A stretch of 64,000 nt of DNA from NCBI GenBank assembly GCA_905116865.2, contig CAJHNH020004557.1, positions 680,036-744,035 on the forward strand, in the 5' to 3' direction. A program made the translations under genes and the position numbers. Position 1 is the first letter of the stretch. Every line of letters starts with the position of its first letter. The DNA is from Candidula unifasciata (taxonomy: Eukaryota; Mollusca; Gastropoda; Stylommatophora; Geomitridae). The notes under the pieces were generated by a model. It had not been told where the DNA came from. It did no database searches and saw only the letters and a list, made by a program, of their open reading frames with translations. Below are positions 41,438-53,900 of the stretch, in pieces.

Positions 41438-42910
41438 ATGCCATTCGAACCGCGCCTAGACTAAAGGCGACAGGTATTGATGATCTACCAGCTGAGGCCA
41501 TCAAGGCAGCAGGAGAAACGGGAGCAATATGGTTAAAGAGAATATTTCAGGTGGCATGGGAAAATCAAGAAACACCATCAGATTGGCAAACTGCTGTCAT
41601 TGTCCCGCTGTGGAAAAATAAAGGAAGTAAGAGGGAATGTACTAATTACAGAGGAATATCACTTCTCAGTCACACTGGGAAAATGTATGCTAAGATCATC
41701 GAAAAAAGGCTGAGACCATTGATAGAGTATCAACTTTCAGAAGCACAGATGGGCTTTCGACGAAACAGAAGTTGCACAGATGCCATTTATACATTGAGAC
41801 AACTATCAGAGAGGGCAATAGAACATGATAAGACATGTTTGTTGACATTCATAGACCAAGAAAAAGCCTTCGATAGAGTCGACAGGAATATGTTGTGGGA
41901 ATGTATGGGGAAAAAAGGAATCAGCAATCATCTCATTAATATTTGCAAAAGCCTGTACACACGTAGTGAATGCTGCATAAGATCAAAGGCAGGGTTGTCT
42001 AGAACTTTTATAGTGAACTCTGGTGTGCGTCAGGGCTGTGTACTATCGCCGCTTCTTTTCATAACATACATGGACGCCATATGTAGCGAAACAGACTTTA
42101 ATCAGGAAGAAGATATAACAGAAAACTTTTCGCCGACGACCAGGTACTAATAGCAGAAAATATGGAATGCCTACAGAACCACCTAAATCAAATTAGTAAC
42201 AAAGGGGAGGAATATAATATGAAAATAAACACTACGAAGACAGAGACAATGATGATAGGAAGACATAAAGACAATTTAGAAATTAAATTAAAAAACAACA
42301 CCCTGAGACAAACAGAGGAATTTAAGTATTTGGGAGCAATTTTTACTTCAGACGGAAAACTGGACAGAGAAATTAGCTCCAGATGTGCCAAAGCTAATCA
42401 AGTAATGGGCCAACTATCTCCCCTGTTGACACACAAGCAGATACCTCAGAGTACTAAAGTGAATCTTATCAGAACTATTTTTTGGCCAATACTATGCTAT
42501 CAGTGCCAAACGTGGACACTTACATCCTCCAATGAACGTAAAATTGTGACAACAGAGATGAAATGCCTTAGAAGAGCTGCAGGAGTTTCAAGGAAAGACA
42601 GAATACAAAATCATGAAATCAGACGAATGCTAAGAATAAAGCCAGTCTTACAGGTCATCAAAGAACAACAAATGAAATGGTTTGGACACCTAACAAGAAT
42701 GCCCTGGTACTATCTGCCACAGCGAGCCACACTAAAACGTTACAACGGGTATAAAGCGAGTGGAAGACCTCGGAAAATATGGAGTGATGGCATTAAGAAC
42801 AGCCTTACAGAAATGAACATCAGTCTTAATAGTGCTCTTGACAGAGCTCATCAACGAACATTACATCTCCCCCCGACACTTCGATGAGGTACAAGGTGGA
42901 AGAGAAGAAG

Positions 42911-42940
<30 letters not shown>
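41438..42940 (+). mobile_element. 5'-truncated LINE: reverse transcriptase through 3' (GAA)n tail
   Basis: Non-LTR retrotransposon ORF2 fragment, RTE/Jockey-like by motif style. The first frame (to 42150) has LKATGIDDLPAEAIKAAG, CTNYRGISLLSHTGKMYAKI, EAQMGFRRNRSCTDAI, FIDQEKAFDRVDR (first catalytic Asp) and SGVRQGCVLSPLLF. A one-base frame change at about 42125 precedes the FADD active-site motif. The second frame then runs to the stop at 42887 with MKINTTKTETM, FKYLGAIFTSDGKLDREI, KCLRRAAGVSRKDRIQN and WFGHLTRMPWYYLP. A (GAA)n tail at 42897-42940 marks the 3' end. The endonuclease domain is absent. It is inactive because of truncation and the frame change. Confidence 0.93.
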
Positions 42941-42942
<2 letters not shown>

Positions 42943-43060
42943 GTGTATATGAACATTTCTAAATAATCGAGTACAGTGGTGTACATGAAAATTTCCTAAC
43001 TAATCGAGTACAGTAGTGTACATGAAAGTTCCTAAATAATCGAGTACAGTAGTGTACATT
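42940..43060 (+). repeat. 36-bp satellite, right block
   Basis: TAAATAATCGAGTACAGT units resume immediately after the LINE tail; three to four units. Confidence 0.92.
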
Positions 43061-43064
43061 CACA

Positions 43065-43800
43065 CACAAAGGCCGGTAGTCATGTGCCAATTTTTTTTTT
43101 AAGGGCAGTGTTTTCAAAATATTCTATATGACATAAACTCCATCCCCCTCCCCCTGTTTCCCCCTTAGAAAAAAGTTATGATTAAAAAGCAGGTGTGGAG
43201 TTATAAACTGCTAATGAAGACAAAAACGTCCTTTTTTTAAAGCGGCTAGTGTTAAAAATATTATATTTATAATAAAACTGGAGGGGGAAAACCCCGAATG
43301 TTAATATAACAGATTATCACGTACAACTACACTGAACTTAACAATTACGTGATTCCCCCCTTGAAACTTTTTCACACCCACTCCCCTTTTCAGGTTGAAA
43401 AACCACTGATCCAGGAGATTAATATTGTGAAGACAAACAATAATTTCAATTACCTTTCGAAATGAACCAAATGCTCTTCTAGCAGTAACAGGAACGGAGA
43501 TGGAAAGCACAATAATATAAATATTCAATAAAATCTCCGAACGACACAATATTTTGTGCACTGTCTCACAGAAATCAACTATAGTTTCGCGTTGAATGAA
43601 AGAAAGAGTGTCCTTGTCCTTTGTCGTGGGCGAACAACAATATTCTGTTCACTGAATAAATAACTAACCCAGTTTTGTGATCCATTTCTGAAAGACAAAC
43701 TCTGTGCCCCGATACCTTCCCGATAGCATCATGACTACTGTTCAGGGTATATGGTGCCTACATTTCATTGGTCCAATATAATTGACACCTGATTTGTTTT
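43065..43800. other. No gene recognised
   Basis: AT-rich; an 86-codon minus frame (43301-43561) has no recognisable domain. A short family F-like terminus lies at 43805-43860. Confidence 0.5.
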
Positions 43801-44179
43801 CTGTTTTCGTTTACCGGCTATAAAAATCTGGCACAAAATGCTGATTGTTCGTCCATTTCAGGATTTTAAAATACTCAAAACCCGTACTGAGAGAGAATGA
43901 TGCAGCGGGGAATTGTCTGCGGGCTCTGTGAGCCACTCGAGACTCAGGAGGCGGGGATGGCGCGAGGCGAGTAGGTAGCCAGATAAAAACAGAAATCATC
44001 AATATGGAGACTTCGCTGGTTGTTGGAGAGGAATGGGAGTAGTTTGGGCTTGCCCTGGATACTGTAGAATTTTTTGTCAGATAGTTGTTATCGATCCAGG
44101 GGCGCATGAGCTTTCCGTTCTTTGACCCATATAGTGGAATTTACATGTTTTTGCAAGCTGTTCTCTTCCTCCATACAAG

Positions 44180-45080
44180 ATGTTCCACTTGTCTGGTCTT
44201 GGAGGGAGCAGCATTCTTCTAGTCACGCTGTTGTAGATGATGATGATGATGATGATGGTAAACAGTTTCATAGGGGTGGTTACATAGCTGGCACTCTGGG
44301 GAGTGTTGAGGCTGTGTTCTGAGTCTGAAGATAGTGGCCTGGTCCCTCCTTGTTAGATCTTTCATGCTGTCATTAGGATCAGGGCCAACCGTATGTATAT
44401 AAACTTCTCTTCCAGTGTCTCCCATGGCCCATCTGTTCAGCCAAGTCTCTTTAGTTATATTTATTCTTATAAGTGTTTTTGCTGTCTGTAGGTTTGTCGC
44501 TGTAGGTGGTTGTTCTTGTGCTGCTTCTTTCTTTGCCAGTCTGTCAGCTCTGTCATTAACGGATGTGCAAGAGTGGCCTAAGATCTACTAATATCACTAT
44601 TCTCTGATGGTGTATGCGTTATTGAGATGATCAGCATCTAGAAAAATCTTGGCTATGTCAGTTCTGCAACGTTCACTGCCTACAAGAGCTTGTAGAAGGG
44701 ACATTGAATCGGTAAAGATGACAATATTTTGGGCATTTGACGGATAAACATCCATTACGGTCTTTCTGTTGTATATCGCTATTTCCAGAGCAATAATTTC
44801 AGCTTCATAGTTTGAGCAGCATTGCACGCATGCATCAAAAATCTTTTCAATAGATCCATCAGGACAATTCCGTAATCTGCTTTTGTGGTAGCTTTGAATG
44901 CAGAGCCATTAGTATAAACATGCATGCGTTCTTCGGGGTAGGAAGAAATGGTCTTTAGCTATGAGTTCATAAAGATGATTAGGTCGGACTTTTTGGTTTC
45001 TGCGTCTACCAATTGAATCCGAACTTCTGGAGCTTTAAAGCGAATATGTGGTGGTAAGTTTTATGCAACATTCTGAATGC
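44180..45080 (-). mobile_element. LINE RNase H and C-terminal cysteine motif, degenerate
   Basis: The minus strand encodes YEAEIIALEIAIYNRKTVMD, then NIVIFTDSMSLLQALVGSER (RNase H second block with the catalytic Asp). After frame breaks it reads SVNDRADRLAKKEAA-like residues, then TRRDQATIFRLRTQ and CQLCNHPYETVYH. It is a homologue of the plus-strand RNase H element at 19.6 kb and is inactivated by frame breaks. A (GAT)n run sits at 44237-44256. Confidence 0.8.
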
Positions 45081-45171
45081 CTTTGACGTCTTTCTGGTAG
45101 GTGGTATCTGTCCTTCTCACAGTAGCCTTACCTGCAAGCCAAGCCTATCATCTTGCTCATTTTCTTATACA

Positions 45172-45470
45172 CCTGCATGACCCGCAGTCGATAGTAGACT
45201 CGCTTTCAAATTCAGCTACGACTCGCTGCAGCACACGACCGGTGTTCAAAACCGGGCGGTTCCCGGAGTTCGTCCAGACTCTAGGAAATGAGTACCAGTT
45301 AACACTCTGGGGTAAATGGCAGAACGTCGCCGTAGCTACAGAGCTTCGTGCAGACGTCCACACAGGCAGGCAGTTTCTTATCAGCTGTTTGTACTGGTGG
45401 CAGAGCACTTATTGTTTATAACCGTGTGCAATGACGCTGGTTCACATCTCCTGACTTTACTTTTACTCTT
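45172..45470 (+). repeat. SINE-like copy, family A
   Basis: ACCCGCAGTCGATAGTAGAC head, CGGTGTTCAAAACCGGGCGG B-box position, GTAGCTACAGAGCTTCGTGC and ACGCTGGTTCACATCTCCTG end. Confidence 0.78.
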
Positions 45471-45474
45471 TATG

Positions 45475-46960
45475 ACCTGTCGCTGAGAAGGTATTCCTGA
45501 ACATGGCACACTTCAGACCCAGCCCATCTATCTTCCTGAGCCTAGTCACTGGGTCACTGAGAAGGTATTCCTCAACATGGTACCCTGTGACGCCAGGTTG
45601 TGATTTCTTTTCTGCCCAGCACATCCAGGTTTAGCAAATCCCTAATTAGATAACTTCTGCCACATGCAGGTTAGCAAAGCAGCAGCAATTCAGAAAAGAC
45701 AAGACAGGAAAAACACTGAAGCAAATCACCAGAGAGGCCACCTCAATTCCCTGTCCACACTGCTCAAGAACTTTTAAGTGCTAGAAGTGATGGCCTTATC
45801 AGCCATCTGTCTGTGCACTCACAAAACCTAATCTCAGTCTCACCAGAGGATGAAAGGACTAGTCATCATTAACTGTCATGGATGGACAACACCACCAGTT
45901 AACAAGGCAGTGGATCTGTTCTCCCTACCCCGATCCCTCCTCTTCCAGTGGGACCTTGGAGAGCTCGTATAGAGGAAGTCTGTTTATGAGATACTTCTAC
46001 AGCCAGAAGAAGAAACATCAAAGATCAGAGAACAAATAAATACAGACATGGAACAAATAATACACAGAGGAAAACAAATACAGAGAAAAAAAATAGAAAA
46101 CAAACAAATACAGGGAGAACAAATAGGAACAACAGAGGACAAACAAAAACAGACAAAGAACAATTAAGAATAGAGGACACACACAAAAATATAGAACAAA
46201 TAATAGACAGGGAACAAACAAAAATAGATAAAACAAATGAGAACAGAGGACAAACAAAATCAAATCGAACAAATAAAAACAGAGGACAAACAAATACACA
46301 CACACAAAAAAAGAAAATATAGCAAACACATACAGACACAGAACAAAAAAGATTAGACAGAGGAAAGACAGAAACAGTCAATGAACTCTTATCACATTTA
46401 AAAAAAAAAGAATCCCTCCCCATTCACAGATTATAAAACTGCAAATATCACCCATAATGTGTTCTTTCAGTCAGTTTATTACATGAAATTAAAATAATCT
46501 TTCACTAAATTCATCTCAAGATCAATCAGTAATAAAGCACAATCAACCACATGTAACACACATACACATGCATGCACATACAAACTGGTCTGAAACAAAG
46601 CATCCTTGAGTATGAAAATATTACTTCATGAAAATCTGGCTACACGTCCCGGTTGGGCATCCGTTAGGCATTTGTAAACATTCAATAAATAAACAGCTCT
46701 AAAGTCACTGCAGGCACTCTTGAGAAATATATTTAGAAAGTCACTTTTAACTAAAGCTTCTCCATGAGTGGCCATACACCAACAACTGACCAGAAGCTGG
46801 CACAAGCCCATACTGCCTCATACAGTCACAACCACACAAGCTCTACACACAAACCCCTGTTGCCCACAAACTAACCCAGTTACAGAATCCAGCATCCTTG
46901 TAATCACAGGTCATAGTGCTCACCCATGTAATAAACCTCATGTCCTCATCCTTATAGTCA
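45475..46960. other. No gene recognised; A-rich low-complexity stretch
   Basis: 46015-46400 is made of degenerate ACAAATA/AGAACAAA units, which explain the Phe/Val/Cys-rich minus frames. The rest shows no domain. It may include the NOMO 3' UTR. Confidence 0.5.
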
Positions 46961-46969
46961 ATCATTCCC

Positions 46970-47190
46970 TGGATTTAAGAGGTCCACATTTCCTGGATCT
47001 GAGATGTCCACATTACCTGGATCTAAGACGTCCACATTCCCTGGATCTAAGACGTCCACATTCCCTGGATCTAAGATGTCCACATTACCTGGATCTAAGA
47101 CGTTCTACATTCCCTGGATCTAAGACGTCCACATTCCCTGGATCTAAGACGGCCACATTCCCTGGATCTAAGACGTTCACATTCCCTGTG
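46970..47190 (+). repeat. 24-bp minisatellite (about 9 units)
   Basis: CTGGATCTAAGACGTCCACA followed by TTCC, with TTACC and GACGTT variants. Confidence 0.93.
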
Positions 47191-47465
47191 TGAGTTTCAG
47201 GGCCCCATTTTGGGCGAACAAAGAAAAGACTGCTTCCCTTCCAACCCCCCCCCCCCCCCCCATTTTTTTTTTCAGGATGTTGTAAAGGCCAACTAATAAA
47301 GGGTGTTGCCTTCAAAGTTAAAGTTCATTTTCCAGGGAGGTGAAGAACCAACAGTCTGCATACAAATGAGCTAGAACTGTGAAACAATGTGCAGGCACAA
47401 CCAAATTTCCAGAACGAGACCATAGTCAAGAAGTGGGTGAACAGCAGGAAATTAACCCCTAAGAA
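47185..47465 (+). repeat. Dispersed repeat, family F
   Basis: CCCTGTGTGAGTTTCAGGGC, a poly-C run, AGGGAGGTGAAGAACCAACA, TGCATACAAATGAGCTAGA, ending near AGAAGTGGGTGAACAGC. The family start falls exactly at the end of the 24-bp array. Confidence 0.7.
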
Positions 47466-47752
47466 AAAGAAGTTATTCAAATAATTCATTATGGAACACA
47501 AGATGTTGCAGCAACAAAAGGGAGAGAACAGATTAATACAGCTAGAAAAGTCACAGAAAAAAGATGGTAAAAACAAACGTAATGGAGGTATTAAATGCTT
47601 GATGGCTAGCTTGGGGTGGAGAGTACACACAGCGGGTGTTATCAGGAATCAGGATAGATCCCTTACTGAACCCCCAACACACCTCACACTTTGATCCAGC
47701 CACCACTTCCAATTCACTCACACACACATTCACATGAATTGTTTCTTTTCTC

Positions 47753-47953
47753 TCACTGGGCCTTCCTGGGTTTCACTTTTCGCTTCACCGGTGATGATTC
47801 TGCACCCATAAACTCTGGGGGGATGGGGATATCAGAAGGGGAAGCCGCGGCTGTAGATGACGAGGACGATGCTGATGATGATGAAGCTGCTGATGGAGAC
47901 TTCAGTGCTGTACTCTGAACTTGCTGGTACAAACCAAGGACATAAGGAATCAC
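47753..47953 (-). CDS. NOMO: NOMO last coding exon (cytosolic tail)
   Basis: Acceptor TTCTCTCCCCCAG; the exon begins VIPYVLGLYQQVQS and ends at TGA. The tail is a Ser/Ala-rich low-complexity stretch followed by a basic end (KRKVKPRKAQ), as in other NOMO proteins where the tail is poorly conserved but basic. A TTTATT at 46475-46480 (AATAAA on the coding strand) is a possible polyadenylation signal, implying a long repeat-containing 3' UTR. Confidence 0.9.
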   Translation of the reverse strand: MIPYVLGLYQQVQSTALKSPSAASSSSASSSSSTAAASPSDIPIPPEFMGAESSPVKRKVKPRKAQ

Positions 47954-50900
47954 CTGGGGGAGAGAATAAAAACAGCATCAAATTAATTCACACATTCAAT
48001 CTTTCATTCCCCTAAAAACAAAAACAAAAATAATAGAGAAGTTGTTTTTAAACTGGGATTTAAAAAATACATAGAAGATTTATCACTGGCAACCTTGAAT
48101 GTGAAGAAGGCACTTCAAAAATCCTAAATCTGGAATCACCATCCTGTAGCAGATCTGTTGCAGAATTGCTTTTATCACGGTCTGCCTGAAAGAAACTTGG
48201 GTCTCTCGCCAGCTCTCCCACGTCATGCACTTTCATATCCAAGGAGTCACTCATATCCTTGCCCATCTTCATGCTGGTCAGCCCCTGTCCCTCCTTCCTG
48301 GTACCATGCCTTCTGCTTTTATTATTTTTGTACAGTCCACAGTGGTGCTGGATTTGGCCGAAATATTTCAGCTTGTGAGTCAAGATGATACTTTTCATTA
48401 GCCATTCTTCCTTGATGTTTAGATCTTTGAGAATGTCAGTATTCCTTCTCTTCTTTGTCCATGGTATTCTGAGAATCGTTCTTTAGTAATTCAGCTCAAA
48501 AGCCCCTACTATCTTCTTTTAAGAACTGGGAGATAGTCCACGACTCACATCCGTATGTTGCTACAGAGAAGTTGCTTGCTCTCAAAATTTTAACTTTGAT
48601 TTCCTCAGACTGAAGTGTGCAATTCTTGGGCTTCTGTGTCTGAAAATAAAAGAGAGGATGGCAAATGGTGCTGTGGTTTACAACTAGGCTGCATTATTTG
48701 CACCTGTCAGGGGCCAGTTCGGCTATGGGAAGGATGATAGTGAATCATCACGTTTGAACAAGTTGACCTTCAGTACAACTCAGTATGAGAGCGGACAGTT
48801 TGACCACGCAATAAACTGGGTCCAGTTAACGGGCCAGGTCTAGTTCACTCAGGTTACACGGATTACTGCGTGTCAAACCGTGAACTCAGGCCGGAGATAC
48901 AAAAGGCTTTGTCCGAGCTGGTTGAAGGAGAGTCGTGTGCTGGGAGAGGACGAGACAAGACGGAAACATTTTGACTAGGTAACGCTAGGTTTAGTGACGG
49001 TTAGTTGTAATAGGGTATTTGTATTTAGGATCGATGATAGGCTGTGTTTCTATGTAATGTTTCGACTAGATAGTATAGAGTTAACGTTCTTTGTGTAGTA
49101 GACATTCCATGCAGTATTTGTTTGAGCAGTTAATCAAGGTGTGACGCGCATTGTAATGGCGGTAACACTGCCCGGTCAAGCTTAGGCCATACACCATTAC
49201 GTGTATCGCTGAGTCCCGTTTGGCAATAGACGGTGGATTAATTAGCACTGAGAAACTGTCAGCTAAGAGTCGTGTTCCTGATAGATCCATGGGAACTGGC
49301 CTGGGTTGATTAGTGATTGTAAAGCTGTCATCGCCAAGGGGGTTTCGGATGGGAACTGCTTGGCTCAGTTGAAGTGTTTAACGTCGTGTTGTTCATTGTA
49401 CATTAAAGATTATGTTTGTACTCAGCAGGAGTATTGTCTTAAGTGTGTCTGGGTAGTTAAGTCTGTCAGCTGGCCTATCTAGCGAGCCATATAAATTAAA
49501 TAGAGTAAATTAGGCCTCTGACAGCACCTTTCAGTCCAATAATTCAAATCAGCAAATCCCTAATTAGCTTCCTTTTATGACATGCTTTTCACAAGGGGCC
49601 ACAGGTTTATTCTTTCTCCCCCTCAGAATGGGGCAGCAGAACCCACATGGGGAAAATCAACAATACAGCAGCTATGACTTACAGTGTTGTAGTTGTAGGC
49701 CAGGGCGATGACTATAGCAACAAACGGCAGAAAGAGGAAGGAGCCCTGGTTGAGATCTTGATCAACTGCTCTTGGCTGGAGGGAAAAATAAACAAGACAG
49801 AATAAACAATTAACATACATTTAGACATTAACAATGAACATTACAGAAAATGGTTTCAAAGCAATGTTTCCCCATTGAAATTTGAACAAAGAAGACACAA
49901 ACAATAGATTGCAAAATTGATTGCCTGAGCACACTCCAGTATGGGTAGAAAAAGCCATGCAGAATATTTAAAATGCTAATACTGGTCGCAAAGATCACCT
50001 CTCTGCAACAGCACGCCATCTTCTAAAATCAGGTCATGTGGTAGCTAAGGACAACGCTTTTCAAATCTTTCGTTCGTCAACCAAAGGCAGAACGCTAAGA
50101 TCTCTCGAAACTTCCGCAATTCGTCACCTGAACCCGGGACTCTGTATGATAAGATGATTCTGTCTGTACGGCTGCCCTGGTAAAAACAGGCAGTTATGTT
50201 TGGTCGTTGTTGAAATTGTACTTCAGTTATAAAGGATTCACTTATTTGCTTCATTTATATAATTGTTACAGTAGTATGCACTTGACAAGATACAGCGAAA
50301 TATGCCAGGCAATAAATTGTGCAATCTATTGTTTGTGTCTTTTTTATTCCAATAAACATTAAAATCAATCAGCAAGACCTTGACAGAAGGCCACTCTTGT
50401 AGTCTCCTCCTTCTTGAGTCAATTCTCCAGCCTTCATGTGTTTTCACAGCTAATCTATTTTCTATGTACTATTTCCCACAAACTGTACCCTCCATCCCCA
50501 TTCTCTCTAGGGAATGGTATTCAATGTATTTCAAGGTATTTCTATGGTATTTCATGGTATTCTATGTATTTCAAGGTATTTCTATGGTATTTCATGGTAT
50601 TCTATGTATTTCAAGGTATTTCTATGGTATTTCATGGTATTTCTATGGTATTCTAGGTATTTCAAGGTATTTCTATGGTATTTCATGGTATTCTATGTAT
50701 TTCATAGTATTTCTGTGGTATTTCATGGTATTTCTATGGTATGATTAGAATTTTTCTCGGCATTTCAGTTAAAAAGCTGCTACTGTTTTTTTTAAGATCC
50801 AGTAAGAATCCATAAGTTGCCATGGAAAAGATGTGTGATCTCAAAGGAACATACATGCAAATATATAATAAATATTTAAAAAACCAGTCATAATAGATAA

Positions 50901-53900
50901 TGCGACTTTCTAGAAAATAAAAGCACAATTGTAATACTTTGATTTCAAATAAGAAAAGTGGCTGGTCAAGCAGTTACTTCTTCATTCACTGGCTGTGAGC
51001 TCCAGCAGAAATACCTGTTTGTTCATCCATTTGGAATTAGGCTTTGTGCCAGGGCCTGAGTTTTGTGTGTACAGTTTTGTTTAACAGGCTTATGTGTGTG
51101 CAGCTGGTTGTTCCTTGCCCCTCTGGCAGACACACTCTGACTTCAACAGAAGCTCCCAATTAGTGGAGCTCCTATGAGATGCTTGTTGGGAAGCAGTGGG
51201 TCTATTCTTGTTTTCTCCACAATGGAACCCAGGAACCCACATGGGGTTCAATGTCGGGCTTTCAGGCGGGTTCGACCCTGGTAAGATGGTGGAGTTTTTG
51301 AGTGGAAATATCCTAACCTGTACAGCCTGTGGTGATAGCATGAGCCGTGCAGCCCTAAATCTTTAGGCTCACGACCCTGTGTCTTAAACATCCTAAAATG
51401 TGGTGAGTAGAGACAGTAGTGACAGTAACAGATTTTCAATAATGAAGATACCAGCAAAGACTGTGCAACTGATTGTCTAGCATATTTTGATGTAGTCTGG
51501 TGCACACAACAGAATTAGCCCACATTTTTCTTTAATCGGGGAGGGGGGATGGGGGGATAGACCCACTACCCTTTACCAAAAAGGCAACTTTGGTTTGCTG
51601 AAATAAGATGTGCTGAGCCCAAAGTTGCAGACATCACAGCCTAGCTGTAAGCTACAACATAATGTGCCAACCACACTTCTAATTTTCACACACAGAAGAA
51701 GATCATCACTCAAAAAAGCTCAACACTGAACTGTTTGGCTGAACTGTCTGCTCTGTGGCCAACTCGATGCGAACGCTTCGCTTTGTAATGCCGGGATGCC
51801 AGGTTCGATCCCAGCTGTGGGCATTGCGCCTTGCGTTGGTTTCGACAATGGTATCAAGAAAGCCGACCGTCCATAAAGCAATGGCAAACTACTGGATGTA
51901 ACTTGCCTAGAGAAACAACACAACAGCCAGGGGCTGTAGGGGTTGGTTCTGCAATGTCCTGTAAAGGATACGCAACTAACTTTGGCTGAACTACACAACA
52001 CAAATAGTCCCATTTGTCAATACCACAGATGCCTGTGAAGGGAAACAGAACAAAAAGGAACTGAACACCCCATGTCATACAGCAGGTCTAGAACACAAGA
52101 AGGCCCAGCACCCCACAGCCCAGTGCAGTAGCTGTTATGGGATGACCTCAGATGTTTCCAGAATGAAACAGTTGCTTCTGGGTTCATCTGATAAACATTT
52201 GTTTACAGATCCATCTCCTACAGATATTTGTTCATTGCAGTATATTTATCAGCTTTTCAACTGATCTCAGCACTGAGGAGAACTGGCTCATAAACAGCAT
52301 CCTGTCCCAAAAATTGCACAGGCCATGTTAAACATCATGGTGGCCTCAAAACAGCAGTAACAGAGGGTCAGGTTTCCAGAAAACAAGGCCAAGGCAGACC
52401 TCCTTGAAGGTGAACACAAGATATCAAAGAAGCACTAGCTATCAAAGCACACAGTGCTAGAGAATTGGCTAAAGAAAGAGGGACATGAAGAGAGCAACGC
52501 TCTATTAGGAACCTGTTGACTGATAACAGCTATTATAATTCTGCTGACTTCATTGTTAAACGTCCACAGTTATTTACTAACTCCAGTGCTCAACTGTTAC
52601 TGATATTTCTGTCACCCAGACATACATGTGAAAGTATTTGTATCCACTGCTAGTTACTTTACCTTAGGGTTAAACTCAAAGGTGAAGTGTCTGTGAGACC
52701 TGTTGGCAGGGAACTCTACAGAAGACAGCTTGTAGTCGTACTCAGACCTGGACAAACTGCTCTCCAAGGAAAGTAAATAGTTCTGTGGGTGGCAATGTGG
52801 AAGAATATCAGGAAAATAGTATGTCACATCATTTTAAAAAAGAGACAACAACTTTTTAATTATCCCATACACCATACAATCACCTCAAACAGCACATGAT
52901 CACCTCAACAGCCCACAGTCACCTCAAACAGCATTCAATCATCTCAAAAAGCACACAATCACCTCAAACAGCCTACAATAATCTCAAACAGCATAAAATC
53001 ACCTCAAACAGCCTACAATCACTTCAAACAGCTTACAGTCGCCCCCAAAAAGCATACAATCACTTCGAACAACAATCACCTCAAAAAGCAAATAAACAGA
53101 ACAAAGGGACACATCAAACAACATATAAATCCAACGAACACCTGGTAAGCAATCAAGCAACAACAAGTCTGTTACATTCATCACTTACCTTGTTGTCGAT
53201 CACCAACGAGGGCAGGTAGAAGAAAGTGGATTTGCTGAGAGAAATCGTCTGTATGGGTGTGTCCGGCTGGGCCTCGCTGACCAGGCGAACCTATTCAAAT
53301 AATAAAAAATAAAAATACACACAAAAACAATGATAAAAATAAATTACATTGCATACCTTCATGTACAGATCTCTGAGTACAACCTCTGTTACATGCCTTT
53401 ATGTACACATTTCTGAGCACAACCTATGTTACATGCCTTCATGTACACATCTCTGAGCACAACCTGTTACATGCCTTCATGTACACATCTCTGAGCACAA
53501 CCTGTTACATGCCTTCATGTACACATCTCCAAATACACAGCTTATGTGATCAGGGAGGCCCCATTAGGAAGTCACTAGCAGTTTATACCCTGTGCAGATA
53601 AGACAGTCTTAACAAGGCTGTAAAGTACTTAAACATCATAGGGTAGAATGAGGGAAGATTGTTCTACCTCAGGGTAGATAAAGGAAAGACTAAACAAGAT
53701 TTACAATACCTCAACACCCCAGGGTAGAAGAGGAAAGACTAAACAATACTGTAATACATATATATATATATACTCTATGAAAAAGGAGACAAGACTATGA
53801 AAGCATAAATCATACCTTTAATGTAGGCAGGAACTTGATATCTGTCTTGACATTGCCACTGATGTCCATCTGGCTCATGCGTCGGAAAGCAATGATGTTG

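Noticed and set aside
42110..42135. Programmed -1 frameshift in the LINE
   Set aside because: The local bases do not form an X-XXY-YYZ slippery heptamer; the element is already 5'-truncated, so decay is the simpler explanation.
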